DNA from: Channa striata
Lineage: Eukaryota > Chordata > Actinopteri > Anabantiformes > Channidae
Direction of reading: 5' to 3'
NCBI GenBank assembly: GCA_033026295.1
Contig: CM065176.1
Span: forward strand, 6,085,705-6,149,704
DNA: 64,000 nt
Part shown: positions 36,501-49,254 of the stretch, one piece after another
Position numbering within the stretch: position 1 is the stretch's first letter
Layout of the letters: every line of letters begins with the position of its first letter
The notes under the pieces: model-generated
What the model was told of the DNA's origin: nothing
The model's database searches: none
The model's input: only the letters and a program-made list of their open reading frames with translations
Program-made: the position numbers and the translations under genes

Positions 36501-38800
36501 CCAAATGTCTCCAATAAAGGCAATGTACACCTGATCATCTGAATTCGCCGAACCCACTTTTAAGGAAACAGCAGATTCAACAGACGTCAACAGTTTAGTA
36601 AAAAAGCTGTAATCCTGAACCTGATCCCTGTGGAACCAGTGATAAACTTTCTGTTTGTAAAAGTTTGTAAACTAATTAAAGTTTCTCGAAAAGGAAGAAA
36701 CAGACAAAATATTATTTAGCAGTGTTACATTTTGTTTATACATGAAGAGGTTGATTATTTCTAATTTCCTCAATATATTAAAATGATAATTATAACCAGT
36801 AGCTCTGCTCAGCAAAGCATCTCTGACACAGTAAATATCCAAAAATCAAGCATAATAAAAACGACTTCCAATCAGAAACTAACTCACAAAATTATTTAAC
36901 TTATTTATTTTGAAATATGTGCACTGAAATATGAACCGCACTGAATAATTATTGATCTTTTCATTTGAATGAACCAATATTTTTGCACTGAAGTATAAAA
37001 CAAGTTCGTGAAACAAACGCTGTCAGGTGGACGACGTGGACCACGAGAATCATCCCTACAGGAACGACAGCCACAGCACACGGGACCAGACACGTTGTGA
37101 TTATTATTATGCAGAAGCAGGTTTGTCCTGATGTCCAGCATCTCAAACAGACGTCCAGCCCCTTCTCATTCGCACTGTCTGAGCCCTGCTTTAGCCCTTT
37201 GACGGACACCGTCCTCTGTCCGTCACTGTCTTAGTCTGACCGGTGTCAAATACCTGCCGACACCTTCACCACCTAAAACCCGCCCGTGTAGAGGACACAC
37301 TCACCCCACACACTGTGCAGGGGTGTATTAGAATGGACATGCAGCTTGTCTTTTTTTCTGTTTCTCTTTATTGCGTTGTGTTTACTGCTTTGAACACAAA
37401 CCATCGTTAAGATATTTGGAGCTACACAAGTACATTTTTGATCATCATGTGGGGACACAGAGGTTGAGGAGTGGTCGTCTGTTACAATCTGCACACACTG
37501 TCAGACAAGAAATGGCTTCAGAAAAAAATGCTTTTCATTTTGGAATCCCAATGATTCATTTCCCTCAGCATGGCAGAGATAACAGCTGCAGCTGTGGTCC
37601 TTCAGCCAAGTTCGCTCCCAAGGATTTCAGATAACAGGACATTGGACAGTTGCACTTAGCAAAGGATTGAGCAAACTCACTGAAAAGACTTTTGGTTTTT
37701 GTTATTTCTTTATGTTTTGATATTGTCAACAAATACCATTCAAATACTAAAACTAACAAAGAATTGCATTTATCCACCCTGGTATGATAACCCAGAACTT
37801 TATTTTAGATTATTCGTTGTTCAAAAACTTTTAAAACACATCAGGAAGTCAAGTCAGTAAACATTATTGTTCATTATGAAGAACATGAGCATAGTTGACA
37901 TATCGTCAGTTCGGTCTAAAACCAATACTTACAATTTATGTGGCAACAGTTAAAACAATGCAAAGATATTGAATTAATTCGTGAGCAGTCTGGATAATTT
38001 GTGCCTCCAGATGTCTATTGTAAGGAACCAAATCCTAATGCATGTAGTCACATAACGGCAGTAAAAATATTTCATTTTCTCAAACTTTTTGTACTAGAAA
38101 CTAAAAAGTCTCATATTAGTTGCCTATATGCATTTGAAATTCAGGACCAGAGACAAAATTGTTAATTTACAAAGACTGATAATCTCTGATCATTGGACAA
38201 ACTTTCTCAAAGAAAGTAGGAATGTAGTTTAAAACCCTCAACAGCGTTGGGAGTCAGAGACTTTTAAAATAATTTTCTACTTCTTGTACTGTAGGACTTT
38301 ATGTGGATGTGTCCACTCACTATAGCTTCTATAAATAGAGCTTCCTCTCCTTTCCTCAGCTTGTCTTTGCCCCTCGTCTACAGTTACACGTCTGATGTAG
38401 TACACTTTACATTTGCAAATGCTGCAAATTAGATTTCCTCCCTTTTAACCAGCCATCAACCTGAGAGTGTTGGTGGTAAAATCCCTGTTTCTCACAGGGC
38501 TGCCCGAGGAAAGTGTTGCTCTCTCTGAGCGCTGGCACATCGCAGTCAGGGTCGGGTACAAGCCAGAGCAGAGTGGTGTCCGACAGCACCATCACACTTC
38601 ACATCACTTTCTCCACACTCTTTCCTTAACATCATATTTGCAGTCTTTCTAATTTGGTTTACTTTTAGTCTTCAGTTTTTTAAATCAAGAGCGTCTGCGA
38701 TATCCAATTTATGGCACAGCTACCTGCAGGTCATGCGCCTTTTTTTCTCGAGGAGAAGACGGTCCTAACAACACACAGTCTGCAGACAGGAAACGAACGA
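33501..38800. other. Intergenic DNA, nothing recognised
   Basis: AT-rich sequence with scattered short open frames on both strands. None shows a family motif or a convincing exon chain. AATAAA-like hexamers occur, for example around 35935, and could be the end of a long hsf4 3' UTR or chance. No RNA gene was recognised. Confidence 0.4.
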
Positions 38801-38807
38801 GTGTGAA

Positions 38808-38882
38808 CTAGATCAGATTAGATTAGATTCACGTCTATCGCCATCACACATGTACGAGTGCGAGGCAACGAAATGAAGTGCT
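38808..38882. repeat. Teleost interspersed repeat fragment
   Basis: AGATTAGATTCACGTCTATC followed by CACATGTACGAGTGCGAGGC and AACGAAATG resembles a common fish repeat of the form TTCATTGTCATTACACATGTACAAGTACAGGCAACGAAATG, recognised from memory. Only about 75 bp is present. Confidence 0.45.
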
Positions 38883-38999
38883 ACAAACCTGCCACCAAAG
38901 CAACTGGGAAATGCAATAAACATTCTGAGGAGTGAGACAAATTCCTTTCATTCATGCTTTCATCATCCTACCATGGACAAATCATGAGACAATGAGACA

Positions 39000-39365
39000 C
39001 TTCCCTTTGTGTCTTCTTGTGGTTGTTATGGATCTTTGTGCTTGTTTTCTGTCTGTCTGTACTTGTCTGTGTCCCTCCATCATCAAGGCCTATTTTAATT
39101 CTTTTGATTGTCTTTTTGCATTTGTTTTGAGTTATATTGTCTCTCTGTAGTTATTTTGTGTCCCTTGTGTGGTAATTGTGAGTCTCCCTGTGCCTGTTTT
39201 GTCTCCCTGTGGTTGTTTTGAGTCTCCATCAAATCTAAAGCATTTCTTTGTGGTTTTTCGTCGTCCTTAAACTGAGCATTAACATTTTAAATCAAACATA
39301 TTAACATTCAGTTCACACAGAGGCTCAGCCTCAAGGGCCCAGGGGCCCCCAGCCCCAGGGTCCAT
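39000..39365. repeat. Degenerate minisatellite plus GC-rich repeat tail
   Basis: Variants of a roughly 20-25 bp unit built on GTGTCTCTNTGTGGTTGTTTTG recur from about 39000 to 39250. They are followed at 39315-39360 by GAGGCTCAGCCTCAAGGGCC and a GGGGCCCCC-rich segment. I recall both parts occurring together in fish genomes as one repeat family. Copies are diverged. Confidence 0.5.
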
Positions 39366-40983
39366 TCAGTAATCCATCCTTTCTTGTTTGGACCGTTTAC
39401 CTTCAGGGATCATGGGGAGAATTCTTACAAATTGTACCTTGTTGCGTGATTCTTTCTTGAACACTGTGTTCCGTGTTGTGATCTTGTGATCACGCCCTCT
39501 GCTTCACTGCTGTGTCACTATGACTGTATCATACTGTACGTGCATTCGGAGCTACAGTGCACACGCTCATATTTGCTGCTGTAGTTTTATCTCCACCAAC
39601 AGGATAACAGGACTGTGTGTGACGAGTTATTATTGGACCTGGAGGAAAAGACTTCCAGCTTTTTTCTTTTGGAACAATCTAATTACAGCCAAGTGGGAAA
39701 CGATCCCCACTTCATGAATCTTATCTTCCCTTGTTCTTTGCTTTTGCTCGCTTCCATCCGTCTGTGCTCTTTGTGCACCAACTGCTCCCTTATTCTCTTT
39801 GCCTCCACACCCACCATCACTCTGTTTTCTGTGCCCTCTTTTTCTCCCCACCTCTTTATTATCTCTTTCCTCCACTTCCTCTATATCAGTTGGAATCCTG
39901 CCCATTGAAACGCCCTGCCTCTTCTCTTATTTCCCCGATCTTTCTCTCCTACACCCTTTTGTCTAATCCGCTCCCTTCTTCATCCCTCAGCCTCATCCTC
40001 CTCCCTCACCCCCCTCACCCTTTCCCTTCCATCCTCCATATTGCTGCATTATTCAGACTGAGTGCTATTTGGAATGGCTTGTGTTGTCCCTGAGTACCTC
40101 TCTTCTCATCACGCTCCATGGTGCATCGCTTAACCCCCCCAACACACACACTCACACAGGCAAATGCACAAACACACACACACAGACACACAGGCCAGGC
40201 CATTACACACAAATGTATGAGTTTGCACAGATAAATTCCGATTTTTAACATTTAGGAATTCTTGTATTGTAAAGATGTTGTCGCAAACGTGATGATCTTT
40301 GTCTTTCTCCCCAAAACACCAGCCAGGCGTCTTCAGAGGTCACCGATGCAGGGCAACACTGCAACAGACCAAGGAATCTTCTGTTTATGAGTATGAGCAG
40401 CACGAAGCTGAAGCACTTGTGCCACAGCCACATCCCAGGGCAGAGAGGTTCTGCAGCAACAGACAAAATTTATTTGAGAAAAAAATTCATTTATTAGTAT
40501 AAAACAAAGCAGAAAGGACAGATGCAAAGAGTTGCTGAAGAGTCACATGTGATGTGTAAAGGTAAAAGACAAGAATGAACAGAGATGAGAGGGAGGTGAC
40601 CAGAGGTTCTCCATTTAGGACATACTGTATATGAAGGTGATAAATATGAAATCACAGCATGTTAGGGGTGTGACAGAAAACGCTTTGTGTTGCTTTGTGT
40701 GCAGTTTGAAGACGATCTTATCTTTAATTTCTCTGACATGTGTCTCTTTTTTCTCAGTAAGTTGGCCTCCATGGCACCAGCTATATCTCTGTGTTTCTTT
40801 GTTCTTCTTTTTCTTTATTAATGTTTTTTTGCCCAACAGCTGTTCAAATGAACTGAGGCGAATACAAGTGACAGATACGAGCTGCGAGTGTTGTTGAGAA
40901 AAAGTCGAGCTCAGTTGTAGTGGTGGCAGTGATGATGTGACTGGGGCAACAGGGTTGAAACTCTTCTGCATTTTTTATGCAAA

Positions 40984-41313
40984 GCGTCTTTTTATAGCTG
41001 TGCTCGAGTTGTGGGGAGGATGCGAGCAGGCTGCCAGAGAAATGAAGGTATTGACGTCAAACAAGATGGGGACACTGAATCTGTGGTTTTGTGTCATGAA
41101 GGCCAATTTGTAGATAACGATGAATTTTACATCTACTGTAGTACAGTATGTAGGTCAAGGCTTCCATCCATGTCTAGAGAGAAGCTGTTTTATTGTCGAA
41201 TTTGCCAGTTAGTTGATGAAATGGAGAAGCTGAAAACTGCAGCCAGGACTTGCACGCACTTTGAATCACAGCTATTGTCAAGACAAATTCCAGGTCAAAC
41301 ATCATTTATTTAA
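40984..41313 (+). other. Cysteine-containing open frame, unidentified
   Basis: An open + strand frame of about 110 codons contains spaced cysteines (CSTVC, then YCRICQLVDEMEKL), followed by a short helical, coiled-coil-like stretch. That layout recalls the N-terminal ORF1 region of CR1-like LINEs, but the match is weak. No neighbouring endonuclease or RT was seen. It may be a decayed transposon piece or chance. Confidence 0.2.
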
Positions 41314-42499
41314 CTTATCCTAGAAAAAACACAAGCTGGCAGCAACTGATTGAAATGGGAGCAATCTTTAAAACAACACTACAAGCATCAAAAATCATCT
41401 ACTGTGCTTGCAAATATCAGTGTAGCCATCACCAATAAATCATTATTTATAATGACAATAAATATTGTGACATAGCCAACCATGATTCACGCAGACAAGA
41501 TCTTCCTCTCCCCACTGATAAAACAAAGCCAAAAATAACCCCACTGAAAGAATAATAAACCATTACCGAGTCACCGCTTTGCTGGATGACACGACGTGAT
41601 GGCAAGAGGATACGAGACCCTCCTGTTACCCAACCAAAGTGCAAAGACCAAAACTAATTAGCTGTAACTGTTTAGATTTTATTTTAATAACCAACCCAAA
41701 CAGAGGCAACTTGGCAAGTCCTGAGCTGTTGCTGTTTGTCACACGGAGGCTGATTATGCAGCAGTGTGAGAGGGGGTTCGTCTGCAAGGACTTCATTTGT
41801 TCTCCGTGTGTTGTTAGGCAACATCATTTCAGCACATGGACAAACAGATTTGCTTTCATTTGCAGTTGATGTAGTTACTGTGTGAGGCTGTGTGGGGTGA
41901 GGCAAAAAGAGAATCGGGACATTAACGGATAACTCGGGTTATTTTCTAAAGGAATAATATTTTCGACAAACTCCATACAGACATTGAAATGAATCGCCTC
42001 TTCTCATGTGTAAAGTCTCTCAGTCTGCAACCTCAATTAGCTCCTGCGTCTGTGCCGTAGACCTACGTCCTCATTTAAACAGGACTAAAAACATGTCACT
42101 GCTCCACTGGGTGACATGCCTTCTCATTTCTAAATGTTTGGTCACACACTTTTTAAAATTAATGCACAGTTGTAGTAACTCATGTTTACGTTAGTTATCG
42201 TGGTTTTCGTGGACCTAGTTTGTGTAGTATGTTTAAATAAAAAATAATAAATGTCACACTATGGAGATTGTAATCATGGTCAACCGGCTTTTCCGTAGTT
42301 CCTCCAAATGACATCATCTGAACTCCCAGTGATGAAAAACAAAGTTTCTATCATCTTACTGAGATCAGCCTCTCCTTCAGTGAGTGTCCATCATCGCTCG
42401 CCTTGACTGCTTTTTTTCCCCTCCACCGGTTCCCTGCGGTAACGTCATCCCTCCTAATGCTTCATCCGGCAATATTGTGCTTCAGGATGAGGATGATAT

Positions 42500-42682
42500 A
42501 AATCAAATATATCTATATGATATATATGTATATGTATGTATACACACACACACATATGTAAATGTATATGTATATGTGTGTGTGTGTGTGTGTGTGCGTG
42601 TGTGTGTATTGTTTATATGTGTACATATGTGTATATACATATGTACACATATATATCCATATATACACGTGTATGTGTTGTT
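42500..42682. repeat. TA/TG-rich microsatellite with perfect inverted repeat
   Basis: Interrupted TATG, CA and TG runs. Within it, 42615-42652 is a perfect inverted repeat with 16-bp arms (ATATGTGTACATATGT and its complement) around a 6-base loop. Confidence 0.9.
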
Positions 42683-44433
42683 GTAAATTGTGATTTTATT
42701 CACGTTTTGCTTCAATCGTATTTTAAATGCATTTTTATTTCTTTTTCATACATTTTTTTCTATATGATTATTTGAAGAACAAGCCGATTCAGCTGTTATA
42801 GGTGGATATCTACAGTATGTGTTCATTAGAAAATTTCTTTTGAGGCTGCATATTCGAGGCATTCAACGTTGATAATTTTATTGTGAGCTTGGTGACAAAT
42901 GTTCCTGGTTAAAAGTTAGGGTGAAATGTGAAAACCTTTGCTGAAAATGTGAAATAATTTCGTAGCAGAATATTTATTACTAAATTAAGATAGAAACTGG
43001 TGCTTCGTCACTTGTGGCTGAAAATAAATTTGTAATATTTATTACTATTATTTATAACACAGGGTGACTGTTTTGACAAGGAGCACTGCTGGACAGAAAG
43101 TAAACAATCATTTCCAAACCCACATACTAAATTACTGTCCCCTCCAAAAACATTCACACCACCTCATAATACTTTCCAAAGTCATACACGTCACTAACAG
43201 CAGCAGAATAAATAAATATTATATAACGAATCATTCTCATATAACCCCGGCAGAATTGCGTTGTAGGCAAACACAGGTACAACACGAGCTAATGTCAGAT
43301 AGATCTGATGTTTTTTAAAGAGATGTTTGTCACATCCCCACAACTTTCCGAATGATCCCGGCCTCGGTCAGGAAGCAGCAGTGGGCGTGTTGTTTTCACA
43401 GGCCCACACGGTGCCGTGCCCCCCGCAGCAGCCCGGGCCTCACTGCTTTGTTTGGTTGTTTACCTGTTTAAAAGAACCCCCCTTCTGCAGAGAAGAGGAG
43501 GCAGATTGCGTTTATCATCAACATCTCTGACCTTCAACATGTTCCTGCCTAAGTTGTGGTGGACGGCCGATTGTGATCATAACAGGAAGCTGCTCATGGG
43601 GCTGCAGGGGAGGGGTCCGGGGCTTCGCGAAAGTCACTACGATCAGTAAAGACACGTGCTGTCCTCCGCGTGTCCTTCCAGTGGACTGGCACACGCACTT
43701 CTTCTGCCTCATGTATGGATTGATTGACGTAAATCACTGTCCTTTGGGATAATTCAGTGAAGCTCTTTCTTTCACTGAATCACTCCTGATGGAAACATCA
43801 GTGAAATTATTCAAATCTGTCAACAAGCATTTCACCACAGGAGCGTTTACAGGACCTAGTTGTTCTGTACCATCGAAGGAGGTACTGCAGCTGAAGCTTC
43901 GCAGCCATTTTTCTTAGTGCCACCGCCGGCAGAAGGCAATTACTGGATATCTCGTGAAGTGTCTGTAGATGTGGTCCGGACAGTTTGGTACACAGGGCAA
44001 GAAAAGCTCATCATCCATCATGAAAGGCTGAATCAGTGTATATTGTTCAAAAACCTTAATGAAAGCATCATTGTAACAAAGTCCCTTTTCTACTGTGGCT
44101 GTGGCTGCTTGGCTTTTATGAAATTATCTTCCTCTGCTGTTGATATTTATGTCTCAAATGAACACGTCATCTGCTGCTTACTACTATTACGATTATAAAT
44201 GGTTGGTCTTACAACAAGGAACCCTCAGTGACATAATTTAAATTGTATAATTGTTCTACATTATTGTCAATTGTCAACATTACAAATATGATTATATTAA
44301 ATTATTATGGTTTGTGATAATATAATTGAATATAATAATATAACAATGAAATGTGGATTTGTTTTAGTTTAATCAAATCAGTTCACAGGTCAGATTTTCA
44401 ACTTTTATATAATTTCCCTCTCTTTTCTGGCAG

Positions 44434-46576
44434 AGGAAGCGTGATTTATGCTCCTGCTGAACTGCATATTGGATGGCTGCATAGTGTCTTCTCCCACATC
44501 ATGCAGCTGTCAAAGCCGAGTATTGAACATTCACAACCATGTCAGGCAGTTTTACCAAACTGTGAGAAGGTGAGAGAGGTTTCTGTTTCTAGATCTGAGT
44601 TTTTCATTTGTTACCCACCATCCAAGACACTTTTTATGCCCAAAAGTATCAAACTTTTACACAAGATTTGTTAAACGTCAGTTCTGTTGTACCGAGTTTT
44701 AAAATGTGTCATATTTCACGCATTAGCACCTCTTAAGTTCATTCATGTGTTATTTCTTTAATCTAAGCTATGATTTTCCATGGCTTGTGCCATTAGAAAT
44801 TCTGTTCTTTACAACTGGTTTTGTGCAGATGAATCCAACAAGAAATAATGCGTTGATTTGAACTCTAGAGCTGCTCATAGCTGGATATCCTCACCCTCAC
44901 AGAGCACAGCTGGCTCTTTTCCTCTGTTTTCTGACTTTATTATATAAAAATGAATGTCATACGAAGCAGATAAGGTAAAAGAACAAAGAGAAAACCACAC
45001 AAGAGATGTATGAAAGCATGCGCTGGTATTTGTGTCCTACATATTTACATGATTCTCGGTACAGTTGTCTTTCGATCTCCCCCCGACATAATGAGGTCAG
45101 AGGTCAAGTTCAGCAGCACATGTGATTCTCTGAAGCCTCATGCTCACTAAGGCAAGCCAGATGTTTAAACCCACAAGATACTGTATACTGTGGTTGCCAG
45201 CACTAGCAACTGGATTTCATGTTCAGTATAGTTTACTCTGCTTTGTGAAATAAATATTACATTCCTTCAGGCTGTGGAAAATTTGTCTGTACTTTTCCAG
45301 CTCCCTCTTCATTCTCTTTACTGGATATTTAAGTAGGAAAGATGCCTTCATTAAGAGCGTCCTTCCTCCCTCCACAGAGCTCCCCATCCTCCCCATTCTC
45401 ACTTAGCGCCTCTTCTTCAGGCCTGTCACTTACTTCGTCACATTTCTGTGCTTATTTAATCCAGATCTTTTCATTTTTAACTGTGATTCTTTGAAAGTTG
45501 CAGACTGAGGAGTGCAAATTGCATCCTGACACATCCAGTTAGCCCTCTTCCCACACTCTGCCTTTCAAAGTGTACATCAGGCCACAGTCTTTGTGCTCTT
45601 TCTTTGCAAATAAGTAGTTGTTCTTTAAACATCTTTGCACATTCATGGCAAATAACTCACAATTCACTGTTGTGTTTGATGGGATTTCTTTGCAGACATG
45701 CGAACCACAGCTATGACAGTTAGACAAAGTCTAAAAACTGAGAGACTTATGTTGTTTGCGGAAATGTTGCATGTGCTCTCAAAGGAATTCACACCAAATC
45801 TATTACTTTTATTAAGATAAATAATTAAGTTATTTAAAAAAAGTACAAATTATAATTAAATTAAGATCAAAGCAAAGCAGTGGATAAATGAGAAGAAATA
45901 CTGGCACAACCTGAGTTCCTCTCTTATCAACTGCTTCTATTACCTCTGTATATTAGCACCAATCAGATCTGTTTCTTTCCATCATTAATATGACTACACA
46001 AATGCAAAAGGCAATACAACACGTGCCTCTGAAAAAATACACTAAATCTTACCTATATTACTGAAATTATTATTCAAATTTTAATTTGGCTTCAGTCATG
46101 GTTTCTGTTGCCATTGTTGCTCAAACATATTTGCTTGTCCACATTTAAATTTTTTCTGTCTTTTTGTGAAGATGACTGGACGTACGGTACATCAGGGAAA
46201 CATTTGTGCTATCTGTACTTTCCCTTGGCAAAAGAAGGATCAGCCCGGTAAAATATTTTCACAAAACTGACTTGCTCATGTAATGTGTTGCAACATACTA
46301 TTTTGATTTCTTCATTTTTTTGTATTTGTATCCTCAGTCAGTGGATCCCACCCTGAATCTGAAGCAACTAGCATTGTTCTTACACTGTGCTATTGAGACT
46401 TGCATCACATCACTGTTGAGTGTGCCGCTTGTGTAACAGTAACCACAGCCTTCATCTGTTAACCTATTGGCTAGATGTGACAAAGGAAGGAAAGTGAATG
46501 ATGGTGCCCTAATTGCAACAATCTCACTGTTATTATAATGAATATGAAGTCTGCTATGTACTGTTGTAAAAATAAA
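44434..46576 (+). other. Candidate 3' exons of an unrecognised small gene
   Basis: Three possible exons join in frame: 44434-44569 (acceptor TTTTCTGGCAG, donor GTGAGA), 46172-46247 (acceptor TTTGTGAAG, donor GTAAAA) and 46338-46396 (acceptor TATCCTCAG, ending TGA). AATAAA follows at 46571-46576. The first exon contains YAPAELHIGWLHSVFSHIMQ, the second CAICTFPWQ. The first starts in phase 2, so at least one upstream exon would be needed, and I did not find one. No family is recognised. Chance open frames in AT-rich DNA are a real alternative. Confidence 0.22.
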
Positions 46577-46599
46577 TACCATGTACTTTTATGTACATT

Positions 46600-49254
46600 A
46601 CACAAAATGACCCAGTCTAATACCAAGGAGCTTCTTAATAGCTTTATAATTCACAAAGCCTGTGTCTTGAAGGACAAATTTGACATTTTGGGAAGTTAAA
46701 AAGTTTCTTGCAGAATTTGAGGAAGAAAAAAAAAACGAACCCCTCATGTTCATTTTATATGAAGCTACAGCTTAGTAAAAAAGCTGGGAACACAATGAGG
46801 CGGCTATGGTCAGTTATTGTTATGAAACAAAGAGAGACTAAAAATTAACATCCACATCTCTGTCATTTGAATGTTGTGTCCAGTGGTGGACACAGATGAC
46901 AAGTAGTCTCTACAGGCTTTTTACTTTCTTGTTGTACTTTCGTCTGTATTGGAAACTAATCTTTCTTCGGATGACAGGAGGATGTGGCTGCTGTATCAGT
47001 TAGCAAATGGCTTCCACTCAATTTCCGTCACTTGTTCACATTGGCTCACAGCCGCTTCATACTGCCCAGGGCAGTGAACACTCAGTTTGTCTGAGTGTGT
47101 TTGCAGGAAACAGCTGCCTATGGGTTTCATGTGTGGTGGCAGATGAGAGTCCTGACACTAAACCCAACAGTCTATATGAGCACCAGAAACTCGAGACAAA
47201 GAGCTTAAATTGGCTAAAAGCTGAATAGACCTGTGCAGCTGGGCTTTAAGTTTCTCGTTTAAATACATGAAAAATGTATGTGGACTCAAACAATCCATTT
47301 TTGTTGGCAAAACCGTTACATTTACAGAGAGTTTTATATTCTGTCAACCACAACAAACATACCTTAGACGTTTTAATATTTGCAGAGCTATTTTTATTCT
47401 AAAGACAGAGCACTCAGACAGGGCACTCAGACAGAGGCGAGCGCGAGGTAAACTAGAGTCCAATGAATTCATTCCACTATCCTTAAATGTTTAAAGAATG
47501 AACTAACCACACTGAATATCATGGCTTTTACTTTTAAAAGTTTAAGGTTTAACATGAATCCAAAATTGTTGGCATCTACATGAAGATAAACTACAACAAG
47601 CTAATAACAGATGAACCAAAACACTTCACTGTGCGAAAGAAGCTTTGGGGCTGACAGATGTTGTCTTTGGCGATACCACAGAGGTGAAAACCCAGATGAT
47701 GCTGATGGATGAACATCCAGGTGTCTCTGAAAATAGTGGACAGGACCGCAGATATAATAAAGCCAAAAACTATTTGTCTTGCCTACTAGTTACAGGACAT
47801 ACAGGACAAGCATCACATCTCACATCACAAGTAAGAATCACTGTCTCAGGTGAGACTCAATAAAAGCATTAAATACATATTTATTTCCATTTACTGTTTG
47901 CTCTGAGTAGCTGGTGTGACATATTTTATTGCTTGAAGCAACCAAAGAACTTATGCACACCACAGTTTGACAAGTTTTGTTTAATGAGGAAACACCACAG
48001 CACACATTAAACTTGACTGAGCAGCTCATGGTTACATAACGGAAATAAATGTGTTTGCGATTGAGTTTTTGGTAAAGACTGGCCGGGTAGGTTACAGAAA
48101 AGTGATGTCATTATGACAGTTGGTAACTCAAATACGTGCTGTGAAGCGAGTCAAAGACTCGACAGAAAAATACAGATGGTCTTGTGCGGAGTCTTTTGGA
48201 ATTTGTTTGCCCAGATTTAATTACATTACTTTTGAATTAATGTTAAATGACTGTTGCTATTTTACACCCCTTTGCTCCAAACCTGGGAATAAATTGATGT
48301 GTGTTTATATAATATAGATTAGTGTATCTAGTGTTTTTAGTATCAATGTTGTTGGTGTTTATGATAGTGATCGTGATGATGGGCAATTTATTACAGAGGA
48401 AACTACATCACTATCATTGTTATAAATAGCTTCTTTGTTTGTATGATGAGTCAAATGAATATAGTGGAGGACAGTTCAGTTCAGTTCAGTGAAGGAGATA
48501 TACAATATACAAAACAAACTAATCTTATCTGCCTATAATTGTAGGTCAAATCGATCCCATGTGAAAAAAAGATGATGTTAATGGTAAAGATGTTATCTTT
48601 ACCATCATTATATAACAGATTGTAGGTCTGAGATCCATAAAATATGCTTGTAAATATTATAACATTCAGGTTCAGCTACACTAGCAGCTTTGTGAGGCTG
48701 TGCGAGTTAAATGCTATTATAAATGCCACATGTGTAAGATATGACAAGTATGTATTGACGTTTACTGTGCTAACCAAATTTAGCATGTTAGCATTTGCTA
48801 ATTAGCCCAAAAACACAGCTTGGCCTAGTAGAGACTCAAGGGAACGTCATTAGTTTTGAAAATATATTCAAAAAATAAGCAAAAGTGAATGAATCATAGT
48901 TACTGCATTTGATTCCTGACAGAAAACAGTGTTTTTATCGCGGCTGTTGATATGTCACCCCGATGATTAGCTGAAGGATCCGCTCTGGAGCCACATAGAA
49001 ACACACCATGAACACAGCTTAAATTTATGAAAATATGTCAACAACATTAGCAGCAACTCTTTGTAGTTCCACATTAATAACTGAGCCACCTCCATTCAAT
49101 CTCCACTCCAAATATTGGTAAAGGGCCCTGGAATTTTTCAACAAGTTGCATGAATTCCAGACCCTGATCTTTCAATTTATATATATTTCTTTAATGGATG
49201 ACTAATAAATATTAGGTCCTTAACATTTGAACTGAACAACACAGACACCGAACA
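46600..49254. other. Intergenic DNA upstream of gnao1
   Basis: AT-rich, with small direct repeats (GCACTCAGACAG near 47411-47440; four TTCAG units at about 48475-48495). No exon, RNA or mobile element was recognised. Confidence 0.4.

Noticed and set aside
39630..40093. Frames of 90-120 codons rich in Leu, Ser and Pro.
   Set aside because: They arise from a pyrimidine-rich low-complexity stretch. No splice context or family motif was found, and the opposite strand is equally open.
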